Part shown: positions 1 through 7,258 of the stretch, in pieces | How positions within the stretch are numbered: position 1 is the stretch's first letter | Layout of the letters: each line of letters starts with the position of its first letter | Source of the DNA: a bacterium | Lineage (GTDB): Bacteria > Sysuimicrobiota > Sysuimicrobiia > Sysuimicrobiales > Segetimicrobiaceae | Length of the DNA: 37,339 nucleotides | NCBI GenBank assembly: GCA_035308905.1 | Contig: DATGFS010000051.1 | Span: forward strand, 1-37,339 | Reading direction: 5' to 3' | Translations under genes and position numbers: made by a program | Notes under the pieces: generated by a model | Seen by the model: the letters and a program-made list of their open reading frames with translations, nothing else | The model's database searches: none | Told to the model about the DNA's origin: nothing

Positions 1-351
1 CACCCGTACGCCCAGCGCCGCCAGTTCGGCCCGAAACTCGTTGATCAGCCGCTGCAGCGCTTCCAGATCCGCCCGGGTCACCTGTGGCGCCGGCGCCGGT
101 GCCGGAATCTGAATGCTCTCGATCCGCGCCAGTAACCGCGCCACCACCATCGCCATTTCGTACCGCGTCATGGCGCGGTCGCCCTTGAAGGTCCCGTCGG
201 GATATCCCTCGACCAGGCCCTTCGCCGCGAGCTCAGCGATCGCGTCGTATGCCCAGTGGTTCGTAGGCACATCGGCGAACGGCTGCGCAAACGCGGGGGC
301 GACCATCGCGAACATGACCACGGTCGCGACGGCGAGCGCGAGATATCTCAT
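1..351 (-). CDS. SLH-domain envelope protein, N-terminal part
   Basis: The gene runs off the left edge, so only the first 117 residues are visible. A signal peptide (residues 1-22, ending AFA-Q) is followed by one SLH domain (about 24-64) with the motifs FADVPTNHWAYDAI, GYPDGTFKG and MTRYEMA. A Pro/Ala linker and the start of a coiled-coil (LEALQRLINEF) follow. This order is typical of SLH outer-membrane proteins of cyanobacteria, Negativicutes and Deinococcus, where SLH binds peptidoglycan polymers and a C-terminal barrel sits in the outer membrane. The barrel would lie outside the window and is not seen. The ATG overlaps the upstream gene's stop (ATGA), so translation is probably coupled to the two envelope genes before it. 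Confidence 0.85.
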   Translation of the reverse strand, partial: MRYLALAVATVVMFAMVAPAFAQPFADVPTNHWAYDAIAELAAKGLVEGYPDGTFKGDRAMTRYEMAMVVARLLARIESIQIPAPAPAPQVTRADLEALQRLINEFRAELAALGVRV

Positions 352-1124
352 GCCGCCCATTCCCCTCCGGTTTGCGCCGCCACAGGGCGGCGGCGCAGCG
401 CGACGACCAGGCCGCAGGCGAGGGCCACGGCGAGAATGCCCGCGGTGACTTCAGGCCACCCGCCGTCCGACGCCGCCAGGCCGTCGAGACGGACCGAGAT
501 CGCGTCCCCGGGGCGCACGGGTCCGGCCGACCACCGGACGTAGCGGCGGCCCCGCTCCGTGACGACGCCGCCGCGCAGGCCCGTTCCCGACGCGCGGATG
601 CCGCGTTCCGGCAGGAGCATCTCCACGTCGTTCGCTCCGTACGGCAGGATCCAGCGCACCGTGGCCGTGGCGCCGCGCGGCTCGAAGACAAAGGCGTACG
701 CCATCTCGCCCGCGGCGAAGAGCGGCGGGACACCGTCCACGATCACCCCGTTCACGACCCGTGGGCGGCGCCATCCGCTGACGAAGTCGACCGGCTCCAC
801 GCGGCGGGGACGAGGCGCCACCTCGGGCAGCGGAAACAGCAGGCGGTCCCGCTCTCGTCCCAAGATGACGTGATCCGGCTCCGTGGCCAGCCGCTGGATC
901 ACGCTTACGCGCAGCGCGCCGCCGTCGGATTCGACGACCATGAACGCGACCGTCCCGGTGACAGGCAGCAATTCCCCCCCGGCCTCGGAGACCGTCGCAG
1001 CCGGGTTCGCCCGGGCCGCCGGCACAACCGCGACCACGAGTGCGCCCCCTATAAGAATGAGAGCTGCGCGGACGCCTCGTCCCGAACGCCGCGTCCGCCC
1101 GGCCGAGGGCGACGCCGCGGTCAC
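348..1124 (-). CDS. Membrane-anchored extracytoplasmic protein, unknown function
   Basis: I do not recognise the family of this 258-residue protein. Basic residues and a hydrophobic stretch (about 19-38) form an N-terminal signal or anchor. The body (about 40-220) looks rich in beta strands. A second membrane segment (about 226-244), followed by an Arg-rich tail, suggests that the body lies outside the cytoplasm with the C-terminus inside. It overlaps the genes on both sides by 4 nt (ATGA), between an Ig-like secreted protein and an SLH protein, so a role in the same envelope assembly is likely. A carboxypeptidase-regulatory-like or other beta-sandwich fold is possible but not shown by any motif I can see. 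Confidence 0.7.
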   Translation of the reverse strand: MTAASPSAGRTRRSGRGVRAALILIGGALVVAVVPAARANPAATVSEAGGELLPVTGTVAFMVVESDGGALRVSVIQRLATEPDHVILGRERDRLLFPLPEVAPRPRRVEPVDFVSGWRRPRVVNGVIVDGVPPLFAAGEMAYAFVFEPRGATATVRWILPYGANDVEMLLPERGIRASGTGLRGGVVTERGRRYVRWSAGPVRPGDAISVRLDGLAASDGGWPEVTAGILAVALACGLVVALRRRPVAAQTGGEWAA

Positions 1125-2596
1125 GGCGCTATCACCACGGCCAGCCGAAAGATTGGCAGCGCGTACCCGAGCGCGAGCCCCGGACCGTCGTCGAGAACCG
1201 TCAGGTGCGGCACCTGATAGGTCAGGACCGTGCGGTCCTTGCCTTCGTAGATCATGGGGTAGAGATCGATCAGATGCACCCCGGGCCCGCCCGTGGCCGT
1301 CAGGTAAATCGTCACGTCGCCCCGGCTGTTGAATCCGCAGGCGTAGCCCTCATAGGCGTTGTCGTAGGTTACCGCCACGCCGTTGTCGAGCTCGGTCCAC
1401 CCGATGCCCCTGATTTCCACCTTGAAACGCTCGCCGGGCTTGACTCGCGCGGGCGCCACGGCGACCAGGCTGCGTTGGACGAAGTACGGCGTCGAGGCGA
1501 CGACCTTTCCGTCTTGCACCAGCTGGATCATGTGCCAGCCGCCCAAATCGTCCGGCACCGCCAGCCGCTGGGCCAATGAGCCGTCGGGCTTGACGGTGGC
1601 CGTCGCAAGCTTGTTGGTGATCACCGGCGACATCCCGGTCATCCGGTTGCCGGCTCCCATCGTCGCCCACACGACGTCCGCCGGGCCGCCCCCGCGCAGT
1701 CCCTTCGCACTGAGGTCGATCCGCGAGAGAATCGGACCGGCGCCTGGGGTGGCAGTGACCGACACGCCGGGCGCCGGGTCGGACGTCGGCACCATCGCGC
1801 GCGCGGCGGCCTGAGACAGCCGGGCCACGCGCGCCGGCGCCGGCCAGTCCAGGCGGTTCGGCGGAACGGCGCCGCCGGCCGTGACGGTAAACGTCCAGGT
1901 CCGGTCGATGCAGAGATGAAGGATCGTGCATCCGGCCCCCTGCTGCGGATTGAGATACGGCGTGCCGGCCGAGGCGACGTCAAATTGAACCACGTGCGGG
2001 CCCGGACCGCCGGCGGCCCGGAAGCGCGCATGCGCTGCGCCTCGCGTCGTCACCGCGGACACGAATCCGAGGTAACGGTTGTCGTAGCGGATCGCCGACG
2101 TGCTCCAGGGCGCCGGGGCCATCCCGTGCACGGCGACGTCGATCGGCGTCCCGACCGGCCCGCTCGTCGGCGTCATCGTCGCGCCGAAGTCCACGTGGAA
2201 GTCCGACTGGGCGATCTGGCGGCCGTCGAGGACGGCCGCGACCTGATGCGGGCCCCAGAGATCCTCGGGCGCCGTGAACCCGACGGCCACCCGGCCCTGC
2301 GCATCCGCCACGGCCCGGCCGAGGAGCACCGGCGCCGGTTGGTAGTCGACGCCGGAGTACGTCACCATGCCTTTCGCGGCGTTGGTGCGAAACTTCCCGT
2401 CTTCGGACAGCCACCCGATCGCCAGCTGCGCGCCGGGCGAGAAGCCGATGCCCGTCAGCCGGACCGCCGTGCCGGGCAGGCCGTGCACGGGTGACAGCGT
2501 AATCGACGGCTCCGCGGCCGCCTGCGCCCCAGGCATCCCGGGCCCCACCGCCAAGACGGTCAGGAGTGCCATCACGATCCATCGAACTCCGTGCAT
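1121..2596 (-). CDS. Secreted Ig-like (IPT/TIG-type) repeat protein
   Basis: This 491-residue protein has a signal peptide (residues 1-27, cleavage near AQA-A). The mature part has repeated beta-sandwich-like units. Phrases such as SPVHGLPGTAVRLTGIGFSP, TSGPVGTPIDVAVHGM and ARVKPGERFKVEIRGIGW are typical of IPT/TIG-like extracellular domains. Pairs of the type YDNRYLGF / YDNAYEGY recur, which suggests an internal duplication of about 240 residues. No catalytic motif is visible. It is the first gene of a coupled three-gene set with the membrane protein and SLH protein downstream. A structural or ligand-binding role at the cell surface is the most that can be inferred. Confidence 0.75.
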   Translation of the reverse strand: MHGVRWIVMALLTVLAVGPGMPGAQAAAEPSITLSPVHGLPGTAVRLTGIGFSPGAQLAIGWLSEDGKFRTNAAKGMVTYSGVDYQPAPVLLGRAVADAQGRVAVGFTAPEDLWGPHQVAAVLDGRQIAQSDFHVDFGATMTPTSGPVGTPIDVAVHGMAPAPWSTSAIRYDNRYLGFVSAVTTRGAAHARFRAAGGPGPHVVQFDVASAGTPYLNPQQGAGCTILHLCIDRTWTFTVTAGGAVPPNRLDWPAPARVARLSQAAARAMVPTSDPAPGVSVTATPGAGPILSRIDLSAKGLRGGGPADVVWATMGAGNRMTGMSPVITNKLATATVKPDGSLAQRLAVPDDLGGWHMIQLVQDGKVVASTPYFVQRSLVAVAPARVKPGERFKVEIRGIGWTELDNGVAVTYDNAYEGYACGFNSRGDVTIYLTATGGPGVHLIDLYPMIYEGKDRTVLTYQVPHLTVLDDGPGLALGYALPIFRLAVVIAP

Positions 2597-2623
2597 CGCC
2601 GTCCCCCCCCGGGCAAGCGCCCT

Positions 2624-2652
2624 CTTATAGTGAGGAGCCAGTCGACTGGCGA
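2624..2652 (-). promoter_or_regulatory. Possible promoter for the Ig-like envelope operon
   Basis: On the minus strand TCGCCA (2652-2647) and TATAAG (2629-2624) are 17 bp apart and lie 27 nt upstream of the ATG at 2596. The -35 match is only 4 of 6. It overlaps the hairpin at 2634-2660, so terminator and promoter may share sequence. Confidence 0.35.
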
Positions 2653-2660
2653 CTGGCTCC
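2634..2660 (-). terminator. Hairpin after the first Cyc2-like gene
   Basis: A perfect 11-bp inverted repeat (2634-2644 with 2650-2660, 5-nt loop) lies 26 nt beyond the stop of the gene at 2687. There is no T-run after it, so it may be a U-less terminator, an mRNA-end stabiliser or an operator for the next operon. Confidence 0.5.
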
Positions 2661-2686
2661 CCGGCTACGACCGATGTTCTGCGCCG

Positions 2687-4117
2687 CTAGAACGACCACC
2701 ACGTGTAGAAGAGCAGCATGTCGTTGTCGCCGGCGTTGCGCCCCTTGCCGTCGTAGTTCGTCGTGCCGCCGTTGAATTCCAAGAAATACTGGTATTGGAG
2801 CCCGACGCGGACGTTGTACCAGGGGAACCCCTTGCCGGTGTTGTTGGCGAACGGCGTCCAGTTGACCTCCGCGATGATCGACTGCGTATCGGGGCTGTGC
2901 GCCGCGCTGCCGGTGAGGCTCCCGGTCGGGTAGAGCTTCGTGTCGGAGCTGCCGGAGATTGCATTGTAGGCCAAGGTGGCCCCGTACGTGTTGTTCCAGT
3001 AGTATGCCGCGGCAACGCGGAACTGGTTGAGGGTGTCCGACCGGTTCGACGTCTTGCCCGCGTTGAACGACGCGGTGCGGTCCTGGTCCTCATGCAGATA
3101 GTTCGCGGTCACGGCCAGCGTATTGGCGCCGAAGGTGCGCTGGTAAATGAGATCGACACCCCAGTCGCGATACTCATTTTGCGCAAGCGGGTTGGCGATG
3201 CCGGAGACCTTGTTCAACGGCGCGTCGAAGTACAGCGCGCCGACCTCGAGAAAATTCGTCGCCCACGTGCGCTGCCAGGCGAGCCGGAAGTAAGGCGCGC
3301 TGCCGTTGATAAACCCGACGGCGGGATTGCTCCGGCCGAGCAGCGTCAGATCGTCCGTGCTGTAGGTCTGGTACTCTCCGATCTGCGCGTAAATGCTGTT
3401 GTCGAAGAACGCGTAGAGGCTGGCCCCGACCACGTTCGAGCCGAGCGAGTTGATGATGGGCCGCGCGATCGGCGCGACGGCGTTGGTGGGCCCGAAGTAC
3501 GGAAAGAAGTATCGGGCCCCGTCGCCGGAGTCCCGGCTTCCGTAGAGGGCGTTGTCGTACGGATCGCCCTGGGTCGTCTTGTTGTTCAGGTCGAATCCCA
3601 GCAGGAGCGAGTGGCCGCCCTTCAGCGCGATCGGCTTGGTGAGTTTGAGGTCCGACGGCCCCTGCCCGATGTAGGTGGGCCGCCGCGCGACGAGGCCGTC
3701 GCCCAGGTTGATGTAGATCTTTTCGAGCACGCCAGCGCCCCACGCCCCCTTGCCGTAGGTGCGGCCGGTCGCGATGATGAAATTGGCGCAGCCCGGGGTG
3801 ACGAAGTTGTTGGCGCCGTATCCGACCGGCGCCGTCGGCCGATCCTTGGCGAGGCCGGTATAGCTCGGCATGAAGTTGACATTGAACGGCATGCGCGACC
3901 AGGGACCGGTTCCGCCGCCCAGCGTGTAGCCGTTGACCTTGAACGACATGCCGAACGGTGTCAGTTCTGGACCGAAGCCGCCGACGTGACAGGCGCTGCA
4001 CGGAGCGCCTGTCTGCCCGGCGAAGCTGGGCACCGCGTCGGCCGGTGAGATCCACAACATCGCGAGCCCGACCGCCAGCGTTCCCAGACCCGCCGCACGC
4101 GCAACACCGCGAACCAC
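2687..4117 (-). CDS. Cyc2-like monoheme cytochrome c-porin fusion, copy 1
   Basis: This 476-residue protein has a signal peptide (1-28, ending ADA). Next comes PSFAGQTGAPCSACH with one heme c site (C40, C43, H44), then PELTPFGMSFKVNGY. The remaining 400 or so residues alternate aromatic and polar positions as in a beta-barrel, and the chain ends in Phe, as outer-membrane barrels do. Cyc2 of iron oxidisers has the same layout and length. In Cyc2 an outer-membrane heme accepts electrons from Fe(II) and passes them to periplasmic carriers. Many relatives with a GGFGP loop after CxxCH are uncharacterised, so the substrate is not proven. The start is GTG with AGGGGGAG upstream. It lies 49 nt behind the sulfocyanin-like gene and is probably cotranscribed with it. 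Confidence 0.7.
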   Translation of the reverse strand: MVRGVARAAGLGTLAVGLAMLWISPADAVPSFAGQTGAPCSACHVGGFGPELTPFGMSFKVNGYTLGGGTGPWSRMPFNVNFMPSYTGLAKDRPTAPVGYGANNFVTPGCANFIIATGRTYGKGAWGAGVLEKIYINLGDGLVARRPTYIGQGPSDLKLTKPIALKGGHSLLLGFDLNNKTTQGDPYDNALYGSRDSGDGARYFFPYFGPTNAVAPIARPIINSLGSNVVGASLYAFFDNSIYAQIGEYQTYSTDDLTLLGRSNPAVGFINGSAPYFRLAWQRTWATNFLEVGALYFDAPLNKVSGIANPLAQNEYRDWGVDLIYQRTFGANTLAVTANYLHEDQDRTASFNAGKTSNRSDTLNQFRVAAAYYWNNTYGATLAYNAISGSSDTKLYPTGSLTGSAAHSPDTQSIIAEVNWTPFANNTGKGFPWYNVRVGLQYQYFLEFNGGTTNYDGKGRNAGDNDMLLFYTWWSF

Positions 4118-4166
4118 AGTCTACTCCCCCTGTCCGGCGCCCGCCGGAGTGTTGGAAGGAACGGTC

Positions 4167-4709
4167 TTACTTGACTGTGATGGTCGCCGCGCCGGACGGC
4201 GTCACGCTTGGTTCGGTGGCCGTCGCGGATACGACGAGCGCGTCCCACTGGCCGGAAATCGCGTGCCCCGGCACGCCGCACACGAGCTCGTACGTCCCGG
4301 GCTTACTCGCCTCGAACGTGAAGGTCAGCTGTTGGCCTTTGGCGCTGCCCGCGGCGAAGTTCGGGGTCGTCGCGCCGGCAAACGCCGGGCTGGACGGCGG
4401 CGCCACCTGCGTGTGGGCGCCGGACGCCAGCACGGCCAGGCTGTGGTTCGTCGTATCGGCGTTCTCGAAACGCACGAGCACCTGCCAGCCCGCAGGAACC
4501 GTGATCGTCATTGCGCCGCGCTGGTAGCCGTTGAACGCAAAGCCGCCGTTCGCCGTCTTGTTGGCGGTGATCGTGATCTCGGCCGTATGCGTCGCCGCGT
4601 GCAGCAGCGGCGTCCCGAGGACCAGCGCACCCGCCGCCACGAGAGACAGCACAACGAGTCCCCAGCGCAGCGCGCGCCCGGCCCGTGCGATCTTCTGTTG
4701 CTGCTTCAA
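4167..4709 (-). CDS. Sulfocyanin/rusticyanin-type blue copper protein with axial Gln
   Basis: This 180-residue protein has an N-terminal membrane segment (about 15-37), which could act as a signal or a lipid-side anchor. The cupredoxin domain that follows carries sulfocyanin hallmarks: GFAFNGYQRGAMTITVPAGW, NHSLAV and CGVPGHAISGQWDALVVS. Type 1 copper ligands by position are H89, C144 and H149. The axial position, Met in sulfocyanin and rusticyanin (C-x4-H-x4-M), is Q154 here; the codon CAG is clear. Gln is the axial ligand in stellacyanins and lowers the potential. The start is TTG with GAGGTGAT just upstream. Flanked by two Cyc2-like genes, it is a likely periplasmic electron acceptor for them, as rusticyanin is for Cyc2. 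The exact partner is inferred. Confidence 0.8.
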   Translation of the reverse strand: MKQQQKIARAGRALRWGLVVLSLVAAGALVLGTPLLHAATHTAEITITANKTANGGFAFNGYQRGAMTITVPAGWQVLVRFENADTTNHSLAVLASGAHTQVAPPSSPAFAGATTPNFAAGSAKGQQLTFTFEASKPGTYELVCGVPGHAISGQWDALVVSATATEPSVTPSGAATITVK

Positions 4710-4759
4710 GGATCACCTCGGCACAGATATGGCATCGTGAGGCAAGGCCACCGGCAATC

Positions 4760-4765
4760 ATCATA
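4760..4765 (-). promoter_or_regulatory. -10 box of the sulfocyanin-cyc2 operon
   Basis: TATGAT on the minus strand lies about 50 nt upstream of the TTG start. No good -35 hexamer is at 17 bp (TATCGC, partly covered by the palindrome at 4787-4806), as expected for an activator-dependent promoter. The gap from the palindrome edge (4787) to this box is exactly 21 nt. Confidence 0.6.
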
Positions 4766-4786
4766 CGGACGTGGCGGCGGGCGCGA

Positions 4787-4806
4787 TATCGGATGAAACA
4801 CCGATC
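4787..4806. promoter_or_regulatory. Palindromic operator, site A
   Basis: TATCGG-N8-CCGATC matches 11 of 12 positions of the motif shared with sites B and C. It is centred 31.5 bp upstream of the -10 box at 4765, which puts it near -43 from the probable start of transcription, a class II activator position. Confidence 0.65.
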
Positions 4807-4809
4807 CCT

Positions 4810-4829
4810 TATCGGTCTCTCGACCGATA
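4810..4829. promoter_or_regulatory. Palindromic operator, site B
   Basis: A perfect TATCGG-N8-CCGATA; the symmetry extends to 9 bp per arm (4808-4816 with 4823-4831). It starts 23 bp from site A, about two helical turns, so two dimers could bind on a similar face of the DNA. Confidence 0.65.
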
Positions 4830-4870
4830 AGACACACATCGGCTGTGCCGCGGGCCCCGCCCCACGCGAA

Positions 4871-4897
4871 GAGGCCGGTGAACGTCCCACCGGCCTC
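4871..4897 (-). terminator. Hairpin after the second Cyc2-like gene
   Basis: A perfect 10-bp GC-rich stem (4871-4880 with 4888-4897, 7-nt loop) begins 24 nt past the stop codon at 4922. It lacks a T-run but sits between this gene and the next promoter, where a terminator is expected. Confidence 0.5.
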
Positions 4898-4921
4898 TCG
4901 ATCGGTCCCCGCCCCACCGGT

Positions 4922-6412
4922 CTAGAACGAGAACATGGTGTACAGGAGCAGCTCGTTGTTGTCGGCGGCATTGCGGCCGTGCCCGTCGTAGTTGGTCGTC
5001 CCGCCGTTGAATTCCAGGTAGTACCGGTACTGAAGCCCGACCCGGTAGTTCAGCCACGGGAAGCCCTTCCCGGTGTTGTTGCCGTTGGGCGCCCAGTTGA
5101 TTTCGCCGATGATCACCTGGGTTTCTGGGCTGTGGGCCGCGCTACCCGTCAGCGCCGTCCCGGGATACAGCTTGGTGTCCGTGCTGCCGAAGATCCCGTT
5201 GTACGCCAGGACCGCCCCGTATGTCGCGTTCCAGTCGTAGAGGGCGGCGACCCGGAACTGGTTCAGGAAGTCGCTCGGATTCGACGTCTTCCCGGCCCCG
5301 AACGACGCGGTACGGTCCTGGTCTTCGTGCAGGATGTTGGCCAGCACCGTCAGCGTGTTCCGCCCGAACGTCCGGTTGTAGGTCAGATCGAGGCCGTAGT
5401 CGCGGAACTCGTTTTGCGACGCTGGGTTCGCGATACCCGGAATCTGGTTGAGGGGCGCGTCCAGGTACAGCGCGCCAACCTCCAGGTACTGGGTCCCCCA
5501 CGTGCGCTGCCAGGCGACGCGGAAGTACGGCGCGTTGCCGTTGACAAACCCGATGGTCGGCGGCGATGTCTTCCCGAGCGTGGTGATCGTGTACGGGGCA
5601 AACGTCTGAATGATCCCGGCCTGCACGTACAGGCTGTTGTTCCAGAACGCGTAGACGCTGGCCCCGAAGTTGGACGTGCCGAGCGAGCTGAGCATCACGC
5701 TCGCATTGCCGCTCACGGCGTTCGTGCCGAGGAAGCTCAGCGGGAAACTGTAGCCGTACAGCGCGTCGTCCCAGGGGTCGCCCATGGTCGCCTTGTTGTT
5801 CAGATCCAGGCCGAGCAGCAGCGGCTTCCCGCCCACCGTGATCGGCCTCGTGAACTTGAAGTCGGAGGGAGCTTCGGAGAACTTGATGTTGCCGGGGCCG
5901 GTGGGAAGGCTCATCCACATCTTGCCGATGCCGCCGATGCCCCACGAGTCCTTGTCAAACGTGCGCCCCGCCGCGAAGAGAAACGACGCGCACCCCGGCG
6001 TCACGAAGTTGTTGGGCCCATAGTTCGTGGGCGCCGTCGGCCGATCTTTGCCCAGGTTGACGAACGACGGATTGAACTGAACGTTGAACGGCATGTGCGA
6101 CCACGGCCCGCTGCCGCCGCCCATCGTGTAGCCGTTCAGTTTGAACGAGATCCCGAACGGCGTGAGCAGCGGCCCAAACCCTCCGAGGTGACAGGCGCTG
6201 CACGGCGCGCCCGTCTGGCCCGAGAAGCTCGGCAGCGCCTCCGCGGGGGGGATCCACCACGCCGCCAGCGCGATCGCGAGAGCCCCAAGAAAAGCCGCGC
6301 GGCGGGCGGCCCAGGGACGTACTGCTCGGTCCGGCGGCGTACACTTCGGTGACGGTTGCATCACGAGGCGCATCATGGTGAAGATGATAGGAAAGCCAAC
6401 GATTCGCTCCAT
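4922..6412 (-). CDS. Cyc2-like monoheme cytochrome c-porin fusion, copy 2
   Basis: This 496-residue paralogue of the product at 2687-4117 has the same layout. The signal region ends PAEA, followed by LPSFSGQTGAPCSACH (C71, C74, H75), LTPFGISFKLNGYTM, then about 400 residues of predicted beta-barrel ending in Phe. Conserved stretches such as LNGGTTNYDGHGRNA-type and AHSPETQ run close to the C-terminus in both copies, so the whole gene was duplicated. The start is uncertain: the ATG at 6412 gives a long N-terminus, and ATGs at 6376 or 6361 would place the signal peptide more normally. None has a strong ribosome-binding site. No operator with the shared geometry points at this gene, so control may differ from copy 1. 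Confidence 0.7.
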   Translation of the reverse strand: MERIVGFPIIFTMMRLVMQPSPKCTPPDRAVRPWAARRAAFLGALAIALAAWWIPPAEALPSFSGQTGAPCSACHLGGFGPLLTPFGISFKLNGYTMGGGSGPWSHMPFNVQFNPSFVNLGKDRPTAPTNYGPNNFVTPGCASFLFAAGRTFDKDSWGIGGIGKMWMSLPTGPGNIKFSEAPSDFKFTRPITVGGKPLLLGLDLNNKATMGDPWDDALYGYSFPLSFLGTNAVSGNASVMLSSLGTSNFGASVYAFWNNSLYVQAGIIQTFAPYTITTLGKTSPPTIGFVNGNAPYFRVAWQRTWGTQYLEVGALYLDAPLNQIPGIANPASQNEFRDYGLDLTYNRTFGRNTLTVLANILHEDQDRTASFGAGKTSNPSDFLNQFRVAALYDWNATYGAVLAYNGIFGSTDTKLYPGTALTGSAAHSPETQVIIGEINWAPNGNNTGKGFPWLNYRVGLQYRYYLEFNGGTTNYDGHGRNAADNNELLLYTMFSF

Positions 6413-6492
6413 CCGTGGAATTACGGAGGCCGCATCCGGAAAAATGCGGAGGCAATCCCCGGCCCGATGTTCGGGCGGAGACCCGAGGACGG

Positions 6493-6512
6493 TATCGGTG
6501 GTGCATCCGATA
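6493..6512. promoter_or_regulatory. Palindromic operator, site C
   Basis: A perfect TATCGG-N8-CCGATA; the symmetry extends to 9 bp per arm (6490-6498 with 6507-6515). It lies between the divergent Cyc2-like gene and the response regulator gene, 21 nt from the TACGAT at 6534-6539. This is the same distance as at the sulfocyanin promoter. Confidence 0.65.
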
Positions 6513-6533
6513 CCGGGCTCGGGGATGAGCCTT

Positions 6534-6539
6534 TACGAT
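6534..6539 (+). promoter_or_regulatory. -10 box of the response regulator-kinase operon
   Basis: TACGAT lies 8 nt before the GTG at 6548. No -35 match is visible at 17 bp, where site C ends. The short distance suggests a leaderless or nearly leaderless transcript driven by an activator at site C. Confidence 0.55.
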
Positions 6540-6547
6540 AGGCGCAG

Positions 6548-7258
6548 GTGAGGCCCGTGCAGACCCGGTCTGGGACGGCGCTTATTCGCGTGCTCGTCGT
6601 GGACGACCACCCCGTATTCCGCGAAGGGACCCGCCGCATTCTGGAAGCGCTTCCCGACATCCGCGTTGTCGGCGAGGCCGCGGACGGGACGGAGGCCGTC
6701 CAACTCGCGGACGTGCTGCGGCCCGACGTCGTCATTCTCGATATCCGGCTTCCGGGGCTGAACGGCGTGGAGGCCACACGCCGAATCGTCCATATGGCTT
6801 CCGATACCCACGTGCTCGTGTTGACCGCCTATGACGACGACGGGTACGTCGCGGCGCTCATGAACGCGGGGGCGCTCGGCTACCTGCTGAAGAGCGTCTC
6901 CGGTGCCGAGCTCGCCGAGGCCGTGCGGACGGTCAGCCGGGGTATGCCGGTGCTGCACCCGGTGATCGCCCGCAAGGTGGCGCGCTACTGGGCGCAGTCC
7001 ACCGATCCGGCCAGGCCGGGGGTCACCACGATCACCTCGCGAGAAGTGGAGGTGCTGGATCTGGTCGCGCAGGGCCTCCACAACAAGGAGGTCGCCGAAC
7101 GGCTCGGGCTCAGCACGCGAACCATCGAAACGCACCTCGAGCACATCTTCGCCAAACTCGGGGTGTCGTCTCGCACCGAGGCCGTGACGCTTGCGCTGAC
7201 CCGCCACCTGCTGCACACCGACAGCACGCCGGATCCAAACGCCGGCGGCACGCCATGA
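6548..7258 (+). CDS. NarL/FixJ-type response regulator
   Basis: This 236-residue protein has a receiver domain (about 13-130) with acidic DD near residues 19-20, phospho-acceptor D65 (VILDIRLPG) and K115 (YLLKS). A LuxR-type helix-turn-helix follows (about 160-220, ITSREVEVLDLVAQGL, TIETHLEHIFAKLGV). It is a transcription factor activated by the kinase encoded next, which overlaps it by 4 nt (ATGA). The starts GTG 6548 (8 nt after the -10 box) and GTG 6557 (after AGGTGAGG) are both possible. The palindrome at site C just upstream, repeated before the sulfocyanin gene, is a natural candidate for its own binding site, which would make it autoregulatory. Confidence 0.93.
   Translation: MRPVQTRSGTALIRVLVVDDHPVFREGTRRILEALPDIRVVGEAADGTEAVQLADVLRPDVVILDIRLPGLNGVEATRRIVHMASDTHVLVLTAYDDDGYVAALMNAGALGYLLKSVSGAELAEAVRTVSRGMPVLHPVIARKVARYWAQSTDPARPGVTTITSREVEVLDLVAQGLHNKEVAERLGLSTRTIETHLEHIFAKLGVSSRTEAVTLALTRHLLHTDSTPDPNAGGTP

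Noticed and set aside
4808-4831. The palindrome read as a terminator of the second Cyc2-like gene
   Set aside because: A better hairpin lies closer to the stop (4871-4897), and the same sequence recurs at 6490-6515 in front of a promoter, which favours an operator.
2591-6352. Long plus-strand open frames opposite the two Cyc2-like genes (485 and 555 codons)
   Set aside because: They mirror the minus-strand genes, have Arg/Val/Gly-rich compositions typical of antisense frames in GC-rich DNA, and no domain motifs. The minus frames have signal peptides and heme motifs.
6430-6449. CCGCAT-N8-ATGCGG as a fourth operator
   Set aside because: It has the same 8-bp spacing but a different sequence, and no -10 box at the shared distance.
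6466-6512. Site C as activator of the second Cyc2-like gene as well
   Set aside because: At the equivalent 21-nt distance on the minus strand the hexamer is AACATC, a poor -10 box. Divergent control is possible but not supported by the sequence.
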